Source: DASYAN01 sp963727755 (lineage in GTDB: Bacteria > Chloroflexota > Ktedonobacteria > Ktedonobacterales > Ktedonobacteraceae). Taken from it: a stretch of DNA of 64,000 bases. Shown here in pieces: positions 51,824 to 60,232 of this stretch (the first letter of the stretch is position 1; every line of letters begins with the position of its first letter). The stretch covers positions 1 through 64,000 of the forward strand of contig CAVSHN010000012.1 of assembly GCA_963727755.1 (NCBI GenBank). Direction: 5' to 3'. Under the pieces are notes generated by a model. That model made no database searches. It was given only the letters and a program-made list of their open reading frames with translations, and was not told the DNA's origin. The position numbers were made by a program, and so were the translations under genes.

Positions 51824-52197
51824 GAGTATTCCTTAATGCATAACTAGAGGTAATGCACTAGCATCTTGCATCGTTGAGTATCTTTTTCAAGGTGCTCTTC
51901 CATTTCCAACGAAGCTTCTTCAGATAGGTAACATCGAACTATTCCATCACAGTAGGATCGTATAAGAAAAAAGGGCGAGCAATCAGATGCAAATGCGTTT
52001 TTGGCTCAAGCCACAACGCCTAACCGCATAGGTTAAAAACTAGCTTACACCAAACGTTTAAGTCTCCTGGTTATAACAAAGATACCAGATACCCTATTTG
52101 TTGACAATCCTGGTCGCAAAAGAGTAAAGTTTGTTTATCTATTTCCGCATATCGAAGAGCAAAGAGTGCTTGTTGAGAGGAAACTAGGGTAACGACT
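51824..52197. other. Divergent intergenic region with FIST-gene promoter
   Basis: This 370-base region separates the Nudix and FIST genes. TTGACA at 52101-52106 and TAAAGT at 52125-52130 (18-base spacer) could be the promoter of the FIST gene. Nothing else is recognised. Confidence 0.35.
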
Positions 52198-53402
52198 ATG
52201 AACGAACACCATCCGATCGCTAAAAGCGTGATTATAGAAGATGACCAATGGGATACAGCACTTCAGCGGGCCCTCGCTCAGGTTGAAGACATCCCTGCTG
52301 ATCTAGTATTCCTATTTGCCAGTGACATTTATGCTGACCATTTCCCTGAGATAGTACGTCGCGTACGCAGTGCAACCGGGGCTCGCATCCTGATAGGCTG
52401 CTCTGGTCAGGGAATTGTTGGTGGGGAACTCGAACTCGAAGATGTCCCGGCTCTCTCATTGCTCACAGTCTGTCTCCCTGATGCTTCATTACAAGCGATA
52501 CGGTTTACACCTGAATTAATTACCAATTGTACTGATCCCGAGGAGTGGCGTACGCGCATCGGTCTTCAGCCAACGGATGTGAATGCATTTCTTCTCTTTG
52601 CTGATCCCTTTCAGACAGATAGCGAGCGGTTAATTGAGATGCTCTCGCATGCCTATCCCGATGTGCCTATACTTGGTGGACTAGCTTCGGGCGACTTCGA
52701 AGAGCGACGCGCATACCTTTTTGGTAATGACGAGGTCTATGGGAATGGGGCGGTCGGTCTGGCGGTGGGAGGTGAATACACTCTTTTTCCCCTGCTGTCA
52801 CAGGGTTGTGAGCCAATTGGCAAATCCTGGACGATTACGAAAGTGCGGAATAAGAACTTGATTACTACGATCTCGAATCGCCCAGCATTCGCATTGCTTG
52901 TCGACACATTAGAGAATTTAAGTCCAGAACTTCAGCGTCGTGCACGGCGTAATCTGCTTATTGGCTTGGCTGCTGATGAGTATTCCCCTACCCTTGAACG
53001 TGGGAATTTCCTGAATTCGCCAGCTTATCGGAATTGATCGACATACCGGTTCACTGGCAATTGGAGCTGTGCCACGTCAGGGCCAGACTGTTCAATTCCA
53101 GATGCGTGATGCAATGACGGCAGACCTAGATTTCCGTGAACTGCTCATTCTGGCAAAGGTCGATCTAGCTGGTAGAGAACCTGTCGCTGCAGTCCTATGC
53201 ACCTGTAATGGTCGTGGCCTCAACATGTTTGGGGGAATCTCATCATGATGCCAGACTGATTACGCAAGAATTTGCGAATATGCCACTTGCGGGTCTGTTC
53301 TGTAGTGGCGAAATCGGCCCGGTGGGGAAACGTTCTTTCTTACATGGGTTTACTGCGAGCTTGGCCTTGATAGTCAAACGCAACTTTGTAGGCCTGTTCT
53401 GA
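52198..53402 (+). pseudogene. FIST-domain sensory protein, two homopolymer frameshifts
   Basis: The first frame gives 273 residues of the FIST N domain ('ADLVFLFASDIYADHFPEIV', 'ARILIGCSGQGIVGGELELE', 'PILGGLASGDFEERRAYLFG'). An extra A near 53020 shifts the frame to 'GIDRHTGSLAIGAVPRQGQT' and 'QFQMRDAMTADLDFRELLIL', the FIST C domain. An extra G in a GGGGG run near 53228 shifts it again to 'ESHHDARLITQEFANMPLAG' and 'FCSGEIGPVGKRSFLHGFTA'. Repaired length is about 400 residues, normal for the family. FIST domains are thought to bind small ligands such as amino acids and often act with signalling partners. A histidine kinase is convergent next to it. Confidence 0.8.
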
Positions 53403-53472
53403 GTTCTAAATCAATTAGCTGTCTTCAATTAAGGAATGCCAACTTCTATACCCATATCTCAAGAAAGGGGTC

Positions 53473-54636
53473 TTATATCGCTGAGGTGATGGCTGCCTGG
53501 GTTTTTGGGCGAGCAACAGCTGGGAGAGTGAAACGGAAACAACTACCCTTGCCTGGAATACCTTCACTCTCCACCCAAATCTGGCCACCCATCACTTCGA
53601 CAAACTGCTTGCTCAGGTAAAGGCCCAAACCTGAGCCAGATACCCTGCCCGTAGCATCTCGTCTGAGGCGGACAAACCGCCCAAAGAGTTCTGGAATCTC
53701 CTCCGCTGGAATACCTGGCCCTGCATCCCTCACGCTGATGCAAACCTCTGGCAAAGATTGAGGCAACTGTACCACATTTCCATAGAGGTCTGCACTGATT
53801 TCAATTGGGGTACCTGCTGGCGCATACTTAAACGCATTAGAGAGTAAGTTGCAAATCACTTGGCGCATACACTGCGAATTTGCACGTACCACAATATATT
53901 CTGGAATATATATATGGATCGTATGCTCTTGTATTGTCTTAGGATCGAAGCGCTCAAGAACTTCATGTACAATGTCAAGTACAGCAATCTCCTCTACTAA
54001 TATTTGCTTTTTTCTCTCTTTATAATTAATTGTACAGTCTAATACATTGTCGATCAGTAATTGTAATTCATCACAACTCTGTATAGCACGCTCAAGAAAC
54101 ATCTTGCGCATGGCAACATTCAACTGCTGATTGTGTTCCAGTAGCAACTCCAAATAGCCATAGATAGCAGTAAGTGGCGTTCTCAATTCATGGTTGACAT
54201 TCTGAAGAAACTGATCCTTAGCATCATCTAAATCTTTCTGTTGATTATAGGCCGCAGCCAATTGCTCTTTAGCTCCATCAGCCAGATTGAAAGCATCACG
54301 TTGTGCACAAACGAGCAGACCGATAAATACCAACGAGAACTCACCAACAAGAAAATAGAGAATACTATACCATGGCCACCATACGATCTTATGGACCCCA
54401 ACCCAATAAAGCCAGAGCACTATGGTAAGAGTGGCCAGAGCCACGAACAAGCCTTTTTTGTTGAACATCCAGGCAATCAAGGCTATAGGGATTGCAAAAA
54501 CACTGGGATTTTGACCACCCCCTGCTAGGAATAGAAAGACAATCAAAAAAAACACAGTTGAGCCTATCGCAATGGCTAAACGTGTCGCTAAAGATAGACC
54601 AACCAAACAACGTGGCAAGGCCTTGTGGTTGCGCAC
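53473..54636 (-). CDS. Membrane-bound sensor histidine kinase
   Basis: The GTG at 54636 follows GAGAGGAGC. The 387-residue protein has about four membrane helices in the first 120 residues. It then has the phospho-acceptor box 'FLQNVNHELRTPLTAIYGYL', the N box 'QVICNLLSNAFKYAPAGTPI', the G1 box 'VRDAGPGIPAEEIPELFGRF' and the G2 box 'VSGSGLGLYLSKQFVEVMGG'. All catalytic residues are present. There is no periplasmic sensor domain, so sensing may be by the membrane part. No response regulator is adjacent; the nearby FIST protein may be a partner, by inference only. Confidence 0.92.
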   Translation of the reverse strand: MRNHKALPRCLVGLSLATRLAIAIGSTVFFLIVFLFLAGGGQNPSVFAIPIALIAWMFNKKGLFVALATLTIVLWLYWVGVHKIVWWPWYSILYFLVGEFSLVFIGLLVCAQRDAFNLADGAKEQLAAAYNQQKDLDDAKDQFLQNVNHELRTPLTAIYGYLELLLEHNQQLNVAMRKMFLERAIQSCDELQLLIDNVLDCTINYKERKKQILVEEIAVLDIVHEVLERFDPKTIQEHTIHIYIPEYIVVRANSQCMRQVICNLLSNAFKYAPAGTPIEISADLYGNVVQLPQSLPEVCISVRDAGPGIPAEEIPELFGRFVRLRRDATGRVSGSGLGLYLSKQFVEVMGGQIWVESEGIPGKGSCFRFTLPAVARPKTQAAITSAI

Positions 54637-54842
54637 CGCTCCTCTCCCTTCGCTACGATAGTACCTATCGTGAGATCTTCCTGCCTCTTCTTAACTTACA
54701 CCCCAGAGCTGAACAAACCACTTAATGCGGCCTCTGGGTGCCCCTGGATTTCTCTATGGGGAGGAAAGAGGCCTATCTTATTCTACCACGAATCGTTTTC
54801 AATTCACCTGAATTGATAAATTGATAGACTTAATCTCTTTGT

Positions 54843-55304
54843 CTAGCTACTACGATGCGGAAATGCAGCAACAAATGTGCCAGTTACCTTCACATCACCA
54901 TTCTGGTCAATAGCCTGTACTTTCCCTGCTACCCTTGCCTCTCCATTTTCCTCATATTTTTTGGTAATTGAACCAGAGCATGTAATGACATCATCCAGGT
55001 GAGTCATACCCTTAAAGCGTACTCCGAATGAACGTAGAGCCTCAGGTCCAATATAATCGCTGAGCAATTGTCCCACAAAGCCCATGATCAGCATACCATG
55101 GGCAATAATGCCGCCTGTACCAATCATTTCTCCTATTTTGGGATCAGTATGTAAAGGATTGAAATCGCCTGATGCACCAGCATAGCGTACCAGTTGAAGA
55201 TGTGTGATAGGTGCTTTGACCAGCAAAGGGATCTCATCACCCACCTGTATATCCTCGAAATATAATTTCTGCGAAGTACGTAATTTACGTGCGTTATTAG
55301 TCAT
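54843..55304 (-). CDS. MaoC-like dehydratase (HadB-type)
   Basis: The ATG at 55304 follows AAAAGGGGAAA. The 153-residue single hot-dog domain has 'YAGASGDFNPLHTDPKIGEM' with the catalytic Asp and His of the MaoC/hydratase motif, and 'GGIIAHGMLIMGFVGQLLSD'. It lies 23 bases after the FAS1-like dehydratase-domain gene and forms a two-gene operon with it. In mycobacteria-type HadAB pairs the B subunit carries the active site for dehydrating 3-hydroxyacyl thioesters. The intact motif here supports the same role. Confidence 0.88.
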   Translation of the reverse strand: MTNNARKLRTSQKLYFEDIQVGDEIPLLVKAPITHLQLVRYAGASGDFNPLHTDPKIGEMIGTGGIIAHGMLIMGFVGQLLSDYIGPEALRSFGVRFKGMTHLDDVITCSGSITKKYEENGEARVAGKVQAIDQNGDVKVTGTFVAAFPHRSS

Positions 55305-55327
55305 TATATTTTCCCCTTTTCTTATCG

Positions 55328-55777
55328 TTATTCGCGTACTACAAACATTGTTGTGGCATTCACAACTGGCAGGTTATCCTGATTGGTATAACAGGTCCGC
55401 AAGGTGATAATATCTATTGTGCCATCTTTACTGCGGCGTGTTTTGCCGTCGGTGATCGTTGTCACACCAGTAAGTGTATCCCCGGGGTAGACGGCAGCCA
55501 AGTACTCATATGACTCTTCACTATGTAAAATGCGCATCACGTTGATGCCGATGCTAGCCAACTGCTCACGAAAGTGGGTGTTGCCCCAGAAACTGAAGAT
55601 GGTAGGAGCAGTGGGTGAAAGTGGCACATCCTGGTAGCCTGCGGCTTGAGCGGCTTCGGGACTATGATAGATAGGATTATTGTCACCAATAGCCAGAGCC
55701 AGCTCATGGATTTTGCAGCGTTCACACTCTATGATAAAGGGGAGAAAACTCTGGCCAATTTTACTGTGGTCAAACAT
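55328..55777 (-). CDS. MaoC N-terminal-type dehydratase subunit (HadA-like)
   Basis: The ATG at 55777 follows AAGGAG at good distance. The 149-residue protein resembles the MaoC_dehydrat_N (FAS1-like dehydratase) domain: 'FIIECERCKIHELALAIGDN', 'NPIYHSPEAAQAAGYQDVPL', 'EESYEYLAAVYPGDTLTGVT'. It is the first gene of the pair and would be the structural partner of the HadB-type subunit, shaping a long acyl-binding tunnel. The assignment follows the usual pairing of such genes. Confidence 0.85.
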   Translation of the reverse strand: MFDHSKIGQSFLPFIIECERCKIHELALAIGDNNPIYHSPEAAQAAGYQDVPLSPTAPTIFSFWGNTHFREQLASIGINVMRILHSEESYEYLAAVYPGDTLTGVTTITDGKTRRSKDGTIDIITLRTCYTNQDNLPVVNATTMFVVRE

Positions 55778-55934
55778 ATGAAGTACTCCTTAAAATAAGG
55801 TTTTGGGTCTATCCTCGTCAGCGATAACTCGCTCTTGCTGCTATCGCTGATTGTTCCTTCTGAAACAGTATACTATAGAGCAAAGGATCTGTATATTGCG
55901 GAAGTTTTCTACGATAGATAGTATCCAAAACTAG

Positions 55935-55963
55935 TTGACAAACCTGGAGGTTAGGTGTAATAT
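55935..55963 (+). promoter_or_regulatory. Strong promoter of tRNA-Leu
   Basis: TTGACA (55935-55940) and TAATAT (55958-55963) are separated by exactly 17 bases. The tRNA-Leu gene begins 25 bases downstream. Confidence 0.8.
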
Positions 55964-55988
55964 ACTTCGTGTAGTCCCTGCGCGAGAA

Positions 55989-56068
55989 GCCCTCGTGGCG
56001 GAATGGTATACGCAGCAGGTTGAGGGCCTGTGCCGAGAGGCGTGGTGGTTCGAATCCACTCGAGGGCA
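55989..56068 (+). tRNA. tRNA-Leu(GAG)
   Basis: The acceptor strands GCCCTCG and CGAGGGC pair, with A73. The anticodon arm GCAGG-TTGAGGG-CCTGT carries anticodon GAG. A variable arm (GTGCCGAGAGGCG region) marks it as a class II tRNA. The T arm contains GGTTCGAATCC. CCA is not encoded. Confidence 0.95.
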
Positions 56069-56073
56069 TCTAG

Positions 56074-56116
56074 ATTGGCATCCGACACACATATCCTCGA
56101 TCGGATGCCAATTTTT
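56074..56116 (+). terminator. Rho-independent terminator after tRNA-Leu
   Basis: ATTGGCATCCGA and TCGGATGCCAAT pair perfectly over 12 bases, with a 15-base loop, followed by TTTT. Confidence 0.85.
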
Positions 56117-56146
56117 AACGGGATGAACTATTCAATAGTATAATAA

Positions 56147-56220
56147 GGGCGACTAGCTCAGTTGGTTAGAGCGGCTGCTTTACACGCAGTAGGTCTGGGG
56201 TTCGAATCCCTAGTCGCCCA
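56147..56220 (+). tRNA. tRNA-Val(TAC)
   Basis: The acceptor strands GGGCGAC and GTCGCCC pair, with A73. The anticodon arm GCTGC-TTTACAC-GCAGT carries anticodon TAC. The D arm (GCTCAGTTGGTTAGAGC) and T arm (GGTTCGAATCC) are standard. CCA is not encoded. Confidence 0.95.
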
Positions 56221-56227
56221 TGAGAAG

Positions 56228-56267
56228 TCCCGTTCAGGTCACCCTAATATGGCCTGAACGGGATTTT
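56228..56267 (+). terminator. Rho-independent terminator after tRNA-Val
   Basis: TCCCGTTCAGG and CCTGAACGGGA pair perfectly, with a loop of about 13 bases, followed by TTTT. Confidence 0.85.
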
Positions 56268-56313
56268 GTGTGCCCAAGATGCCTTTTTTAGCGCTGCTGT
56301 GCTGCTGTGAATG

Positions 56314-57012
56314 TTACTTTTGATTGTCCTCGTTTCTATGACTGTTACCCCCATCGCTTGCGGTCTCGTCTTTATAATCGGTTTTGCCCCGCTTGTTTGC
56401 AATCGCTCTATGGCCGCTATTATTTATAGTAGACGTGACTTTTTTACTTTTTCCTGGATGATTGTTTTTCTTGTTTCTCTTATTTTTTGCGTTTGAATTG
56501 AGTCGATCCTGGGCAATTGGTAGACTGACTTTAGGCTGACCCGATGGGGGATGAGCCAAGGAAAGCTGGACCTTTTGTTCCCATTGCTTGACCGTATAGA
56601 GCGGATTGCCTGGATTAGTAACATGTGCCGCCAATGCAAACACGCCCGTTCCCAACAGTGAACACAGGAGCACAACAGCCATGCTGATGTATGCCACGAA
56701 GGGGCGTGAGAAGAACCAGTTTCCTTGGAGTTTGGTAGTTTGCTGTGCTTTCCCTGAAGATTGGTGTCCCAAAGCTAGATGATGCAAGAGCATGCGCTGC
56801 TCTAGTCGTCGGGCAAAGTCAGGATTGACTTGCAGCGGAGGTGCTGCTTGCAAGTGACGTGCTAGTGCAACCAATTTATCAACCTCAGGATCTTTCTCTG
56901 TGAGGAGAAAAGGACTGTAGTAAGGCTGGTCACTCTGCTCATTGCAGGGCCTGCTTGCAAGATGCTCGTGCAGTTGACTATTGAGACGTTCATGTTTAGG
57001 GTGTGGTCTCAT
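56314..57012 (-). CDS. Membrane protein with DUF5667-like segment, partner of the ECF sigma factor
   Basis: The ATG at 57012 overlaps the stop of the sigma-factor gene (ATGA), so the two are translationally coupled. The 232-residue protein has a cytosolic N-terminal part ('VDKLVALARHLQAAPPLQVN'), one membrane helix ('FVAYISMAVVLLCSLLGTGV') and then 'NPGNPLYTVKQWEQKVQLSL', a motif I associate with DUF5667 proteins. The C-terminal tail is Asn/Lys-rich and disordered. Membrane partners encoded directly after an ECF sigma factor usually act as anti-sigma factors; that role is inferred. Confidence 0.7.
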   Translation of the reverse strand: MRPHPKHERLNSQLHEHLASRPCNEQSDQPYYSPFLLTEKDPEVDKLVALARHLQAAPPLQVNPDFARRLEQRMLLHHLALGHQSSGKAQQTTKLQGNWFFSRPFVAYISMAVVLLCSLLGTGVFALAAHVTNPGNPLYTVKQWEQKVQLSLAHPPSGQPKVSLPIAQDRLNSNAKNKRNKKNNHPGKSKKVTSTINNSGHRAIANKRGKTDYKDETASDGGNSHRNEDNQK

Positions 57013-57701
57013 CGTGTTTCCTCCTGCTGTAGCACTTGGTTCAATGGTTTTTCTCGCTGTGCTTTTTTGGCAAGTAAGCGTTCAAGACTATGCAAGGCCC
57101 GAAACTGTAAGGCCTTAATGGCATTGGCCTTCTTTCCAAGCATCCGGGCAATGGTAGCCACATCATATCCTAGAATCAGTCGGCTGACGAGGACTTGGCG
57201 CTGTTCTTCTGTGAGCAAATTGATGGCTCCAACGACGGTGCTCCATTCGTCGCGTGCTTCTGACCACCGGACAGGGTCGCTTGTGGGGTTGCTCTCCACA
57301 ATGGCACTGTTCTTGTCATAGGCGAGACCATCTTGATACAGCGTTGACTCAAGGGAGAGTAGTGCTGGCTGTCTCTCCTGTTTGCGATAGTGGTTTGCGA
57401 CAGTGATCCTAGCAATTTGGAAGAGCCAGGCTGTAAAACTAGCCTCATTGTTGGCTTTGATCCGGTGAATTCCTTCAACCATCTTGAGAAAGACCTAAGA
57501 GGTCAGGTCTTCGGCTGTACTGCGATCAGCCGTCCGTGACGCTACATAACCAAAGACTGCTGGCAGGAAGTGGTGATACAGCGTACTGAGCGCCTCTGCT
57601 TCGCCATTCCTGGCACGATCAAGGAGGCCATCAACTTGTGGCAATTGATCGCTAGCTCGATTGGAGGATAGCTTACCGGAAGATGGCTTCCGCAAAAACA
57701 T
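57009..57701 (-). pseudogene. ECF-type RNA polymerase sigma factor interrupted by an in-frame TAG
   Basis: The likely start is ATG 57701 (MFLRKPSSGKLSSNR), with GGAGAAGAGG upstream. Region 2 reads 'LYHHFLPAVFGYVASRTADR' then 'STAEDLTS', where a TAG at 57495-57497 stands where family members have Glu (EDLTSEVFLKM). The same frame continues 'VFLKMVEGIHRIKANNEASF', 'TAWLFQIARITVANHYRKQE' and region 4 'LLTEEQRQVLVSRLILGYDV', 'ATIARMLGKKANAIKALQFR'. No frameshift is needed; one base change (GAG to TAG) explains the break. Restart at ATG 57482 would lack region 2.1 and is unlikely to work. Confidence 0.8.
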
Positions 57702-57780
57702 CGGCTTTACCTCTTCTCCTTTAATATTTGCAATTTCTCTCTCCCAGACTGACAAGACTTTTCTTTTTGCTTATCTGTAC

Positions 57781-59565
57781 TTAGCTAAGGATATCGACAC
57801 GGTCTAGAACAATAGGAAAATTATAGGTAGGATCTGCGTTAGGGTTATGATTGCCAGTGACTCGCAGCTTGAAAGTATGTGTGCCGCCTGCTGGCAACAT
57901 CGGACTGGTCCATAGCAGTTGATCTCCTCCATGTGCAGAAGCATAAAAGTCAATGTTCGTCTCAGCACCTCCGTCAAGAGAAACGGCTCCGATACCATAC
58001 AGTGGGTCGATCACCCCATAGAATTTTATCTGAACACCAGTAAAGGATAGAGTCACATATTCGTTCACTTGATTATCCCAACTACAGGTATTGTCATAGG
58101 AGAGTGAAGAGGTAGAGCAATTGGGGCCTGGGCATTCTGTGCCGCTATGGGTCCAATGTGTACCAACATAGTTGAATTGGTTGAGGCCAGTTCCCGTGAC
58201 ATTATCATTGACTGTCGTTGTCTGGGGTCTAGGAGCAGGTGTCGGAGTAGGCGTTGGAGTAGGCGTTGGAGTAGGCGTTGGGGGAGTTGCAGTAGGACTA
58301 GACATTGTAGGTTGTGTAGTTGGGGTAGTGGAAGGGGTAGGCCCTTTCGCTTGGGTAGTCGCAGTAGTGGAAAGGTCAGATCCAGCAATTGGGGCAAGAC
58401 TCTGTATGGAGACCTGGGTCGGCTTTTGGTAAGCAGGCATGTCAGGTGCACTTCCCTTCACTGGAAGAAAAGCCGTATTATTGTTCCAAGCTGCGATGAC
58501 AAAAGTCACAATGAGGAAGCCAAGAGGTGCCAACCAGAAGATTTTTCTATGGCGCTGCAAAATTCTTTTCAGAGAACTGTTTCTTCTATCAGAACTTGAC
58601 AACGGTAGAATCATCTCTGCCACTTCAAGATCATGTATTGTATCTTGATTATTTATGGAGGACTCAGCATTCTCTTGCTCGAGAGAAGAATGAGTGGGTG
58701 AAGGCGAAGCAGCAAGCAGACCAGTAAATAAATCCTCAAGTGAATTGGCAGATGGTGGCAAATTGGATCGGATCACTTCTAAGAACAGGGAGAAATTAGA
58801 AAACCGTTCGGCAGGATCTTTGGCCAGGGTCTTGAGTATAGCTGCTTCAAGAATAGAAGGGAGATTAGCCACATGCTTGGAGAGTGGAGCAGGCAAGCTA
58901 TAGTTTGGCTGTCCTATCATGGAAGCGAGACTCTGAGTAGCGAAAGGAAGCCGTCCCGTAATCAGTTCATAGGTGAGACAACCTAGGGCATATTGATCAC
59001 TCCTAGCATCTGTTCTTCCCGCAAATTGCTCTGGAGCCATGTAACAAAAGGCATACTCTTCTGAAGTTTGGTCGCGGATGATCGTATCCTTCTGGCTCAC
59101 AAGATGGAAGTCTGTCAATATAGCCTGACCATTGGTATCGAAGAGAATGTTCTCAGGCTTGAGATTTCCATGAAAAACATTCTGCTGATGTGCATAAGCG
59201 AGGGCCTCTCCTCCCTGGAGTACAATATTAAGGGCATAGTATAGCTCTAGTTGCTTAGAAGGGAGCTGGTTGAGATAGCTGCGTAAAGACCCATTAGAAA
59301 GATAGTCGCGCACGACGAAGATTTGCTTTCCTTCTATGCCCGCATCCAGAAGGGGTAAGATATGCGGATGCTGAAGTTCTTTGAGACGCTGGGTCTTTTG
59401 TAGTAAGGCCTTGAGTTCTCTTAGGGAAGAGAAAAGAGATGGAGAGAACAGTATGACGATAACTTGCCGCTCTGGCTCATCAACATGAGAGGAGAGGTAA
59501 GTTGAATGTGAATATTTTTTGACTAAAGGTATTGTGAGGTTATAGTGGTCAAGTCTTCCTTGCAT
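57781..59565 (-). CDS. Membrane pseudokinase with Pro/Thr linker and beta-rich ectodomain
   Basis: The 594-residue protein has a serine/threonine kinase fold in residues 10-270, but key residues are changed. No glycine-rich loop is seen, beta3 'RQVIVILFSP' lacks the ATP-binding Lys, the HRD motif is His-Gly-Asn at 132-134 ('VFHGNLKPENILF'), and DFG is Asp-Phe-His at 152-154. The 'YMAPEQF' and 'DQYALGCLTYELITGRLPF' motifs remain. A membrane helix lies at about 343-360, followed by a Thr/Pro repeat (about 408-448). The C-terminal domain of about 140 residues ('YVGTHWTHSGTECPGPNCST', 'GGTHTFKLRVTGNHNPNADP') resembles a carbohydrate-binding jelly roll. It probably signals without phosphotransfer. 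Confidence 0.85.
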   Translation of the reverse strand: MQGRLDHYNLTIPLVKKYSHSTYLSSHVDEPERQVIVILFSPSLFSSLRELKALLQKTQRLKELQHPHILPLLDAGIEGKQIFVVRDYLSNGSLRSYLNQLPSKQLELYYALNIVLQGGEALAYAHQQNVFHGNLKPENILFDTNGQAILTDFHLVSQKDTIIRDQTSEEYAFCYMAPEQFAGRTDARSDQYALGCLTYELITGRLPFATQSLASMIGQPNYSLPAPLSKHVANLPSILEAAILKTLAKDPAERFSNFSLFLEVIRSNLPPSANSLEDLFTGLLAASPSPTHSSLEQENAESSINNQDTIHDLEVAEMILPLSSSDRRNSSLKRILQRHRKIFWLAPLGFLIVTFVIAAWNNNTAFLPVKGSAPDMPAYQKPTQVSIQSLAPIAGSDLSTTATTQAKGPTPSTTPTTQPTMSSPTATPPTPTPTPTPTPTPTPAPRPQTTTVNDNVTGTGLNQFNYVGTHWTHSGTECPGPNCSTSSLSYDNTCSWDNQVNEYVTLSFTGVQIKFYGVIDPLYGIGAVSLDGGAETNIDFYASAHGGDQLLWTSPMLPAGGTHTFKLRVTGNHNPNADPTYNFPIVLDRVDILS

Positions 59566-59706
59566 TTGTCATGCTCTCTAGATATTGATAGTTTTGGATG
59601 TTTTCTCTGTACTTAAGACGATTGGTCTCTGCTTCAATAACATAGGGGGCAAAATAGTCCTTTGGTCATCCCTCCATTCGACCCTACTTAAACAGTTTTG
59701 GAATAA

Positions 59707-59739
59707 AAGCCTAATAGAAGCCTAATAGAAGGCTAAAAA
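59707..59739. repeat. Three 11-bp tandem repeats in the divergent promoter region
   Basis: AAGCCTAATAG (59707-59717) is repeated exactly at 59718-59728 and imperfectly (AAGGCTAAAAA) at 59729-59739. An 11-base period places the copies on one face of the helix, as in binding sites of OmpR/SARP-type regulators. It lies between the divergent pseudokinase and XRE genes. Confidence 0.5.
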
Positions 59740-59873
59740 AATATAGACTAAAAGCATTGTCACTAGGTATGCTAAATACTAAAGAGGGCACATCCGAGAT
59801 TACGAAGTTTACTTTGGAAGAGTAAGCTGTTTCACCTCGGAGTTGGATCATGCGTTAATGAAGGAACTTGATC

Positions 59874-60143
59874 ATGAGTTACATGAAAGCCTCTGTGGTG
59901 ATTAATAACCAGAGTTTAAGAACTGAGCGAAAACGCCGAGGATTGACCCAGGCCAAGCTCGCTCGAGTGCTGGGTGTCAGTACCAAAACTGTGGTCCGCT
60001 GGGAACAAGGACGTTGTGTGCCTTTCCCCTACCATCGTCAGAAATTGTCTATCCTCTTTGGCAAAACGGCTCAGGAGTTAGGCTTGTTCTGGGAAACTGA
60101 TGAGGAAGAAGTGGTCGAGGAGATCTACCAAGCACAACTTTAA
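59874..60143 (+). CDS. XRE-type helix-turn-helix protein
   Basis: The ATG at 59874 has AAGGAA upstream. The 89-residue protein is one Cro/CI-like domain: 'NQSLRTERKRRGLTQAKLAR' and 'VLGVSTKTVVRWEQGRCVPF' hold the two DNA-contact helices, and 'QKLSILFGKTAQELGL' closes the fold. The tail is acidic. It precedes the VirB4-like gene on the same strand by 90 bases and may control it. The 11-base repeats upstream are a possible target. Confidence 0.88.
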   Translation: MSYMKASVVINNQSLRTERKRRGLTQAKLARVLGVSTKTVVRWEQGRCVPFPYHRQKLSILFGKTAQELGLFWETDEEEVVEEIYQAQL

Positions 60144-60232
60144 AAGTGGAACTTGCAGAAAGTTCAGTTTGATGAGTTTAATGAGTAGTCTTTTAGCCAA
60201 AGATCCATCTGAAGAAAAAGGGGAGCAGTTGT

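Noticed and set aside
58172..58432. Plus-strand open frame with a Gly-Val repeat
   Set aside because: It is the reverse complement of the Thr/Pro linker of the pseudokinase; low-complexity shadow without ribosome binding site.
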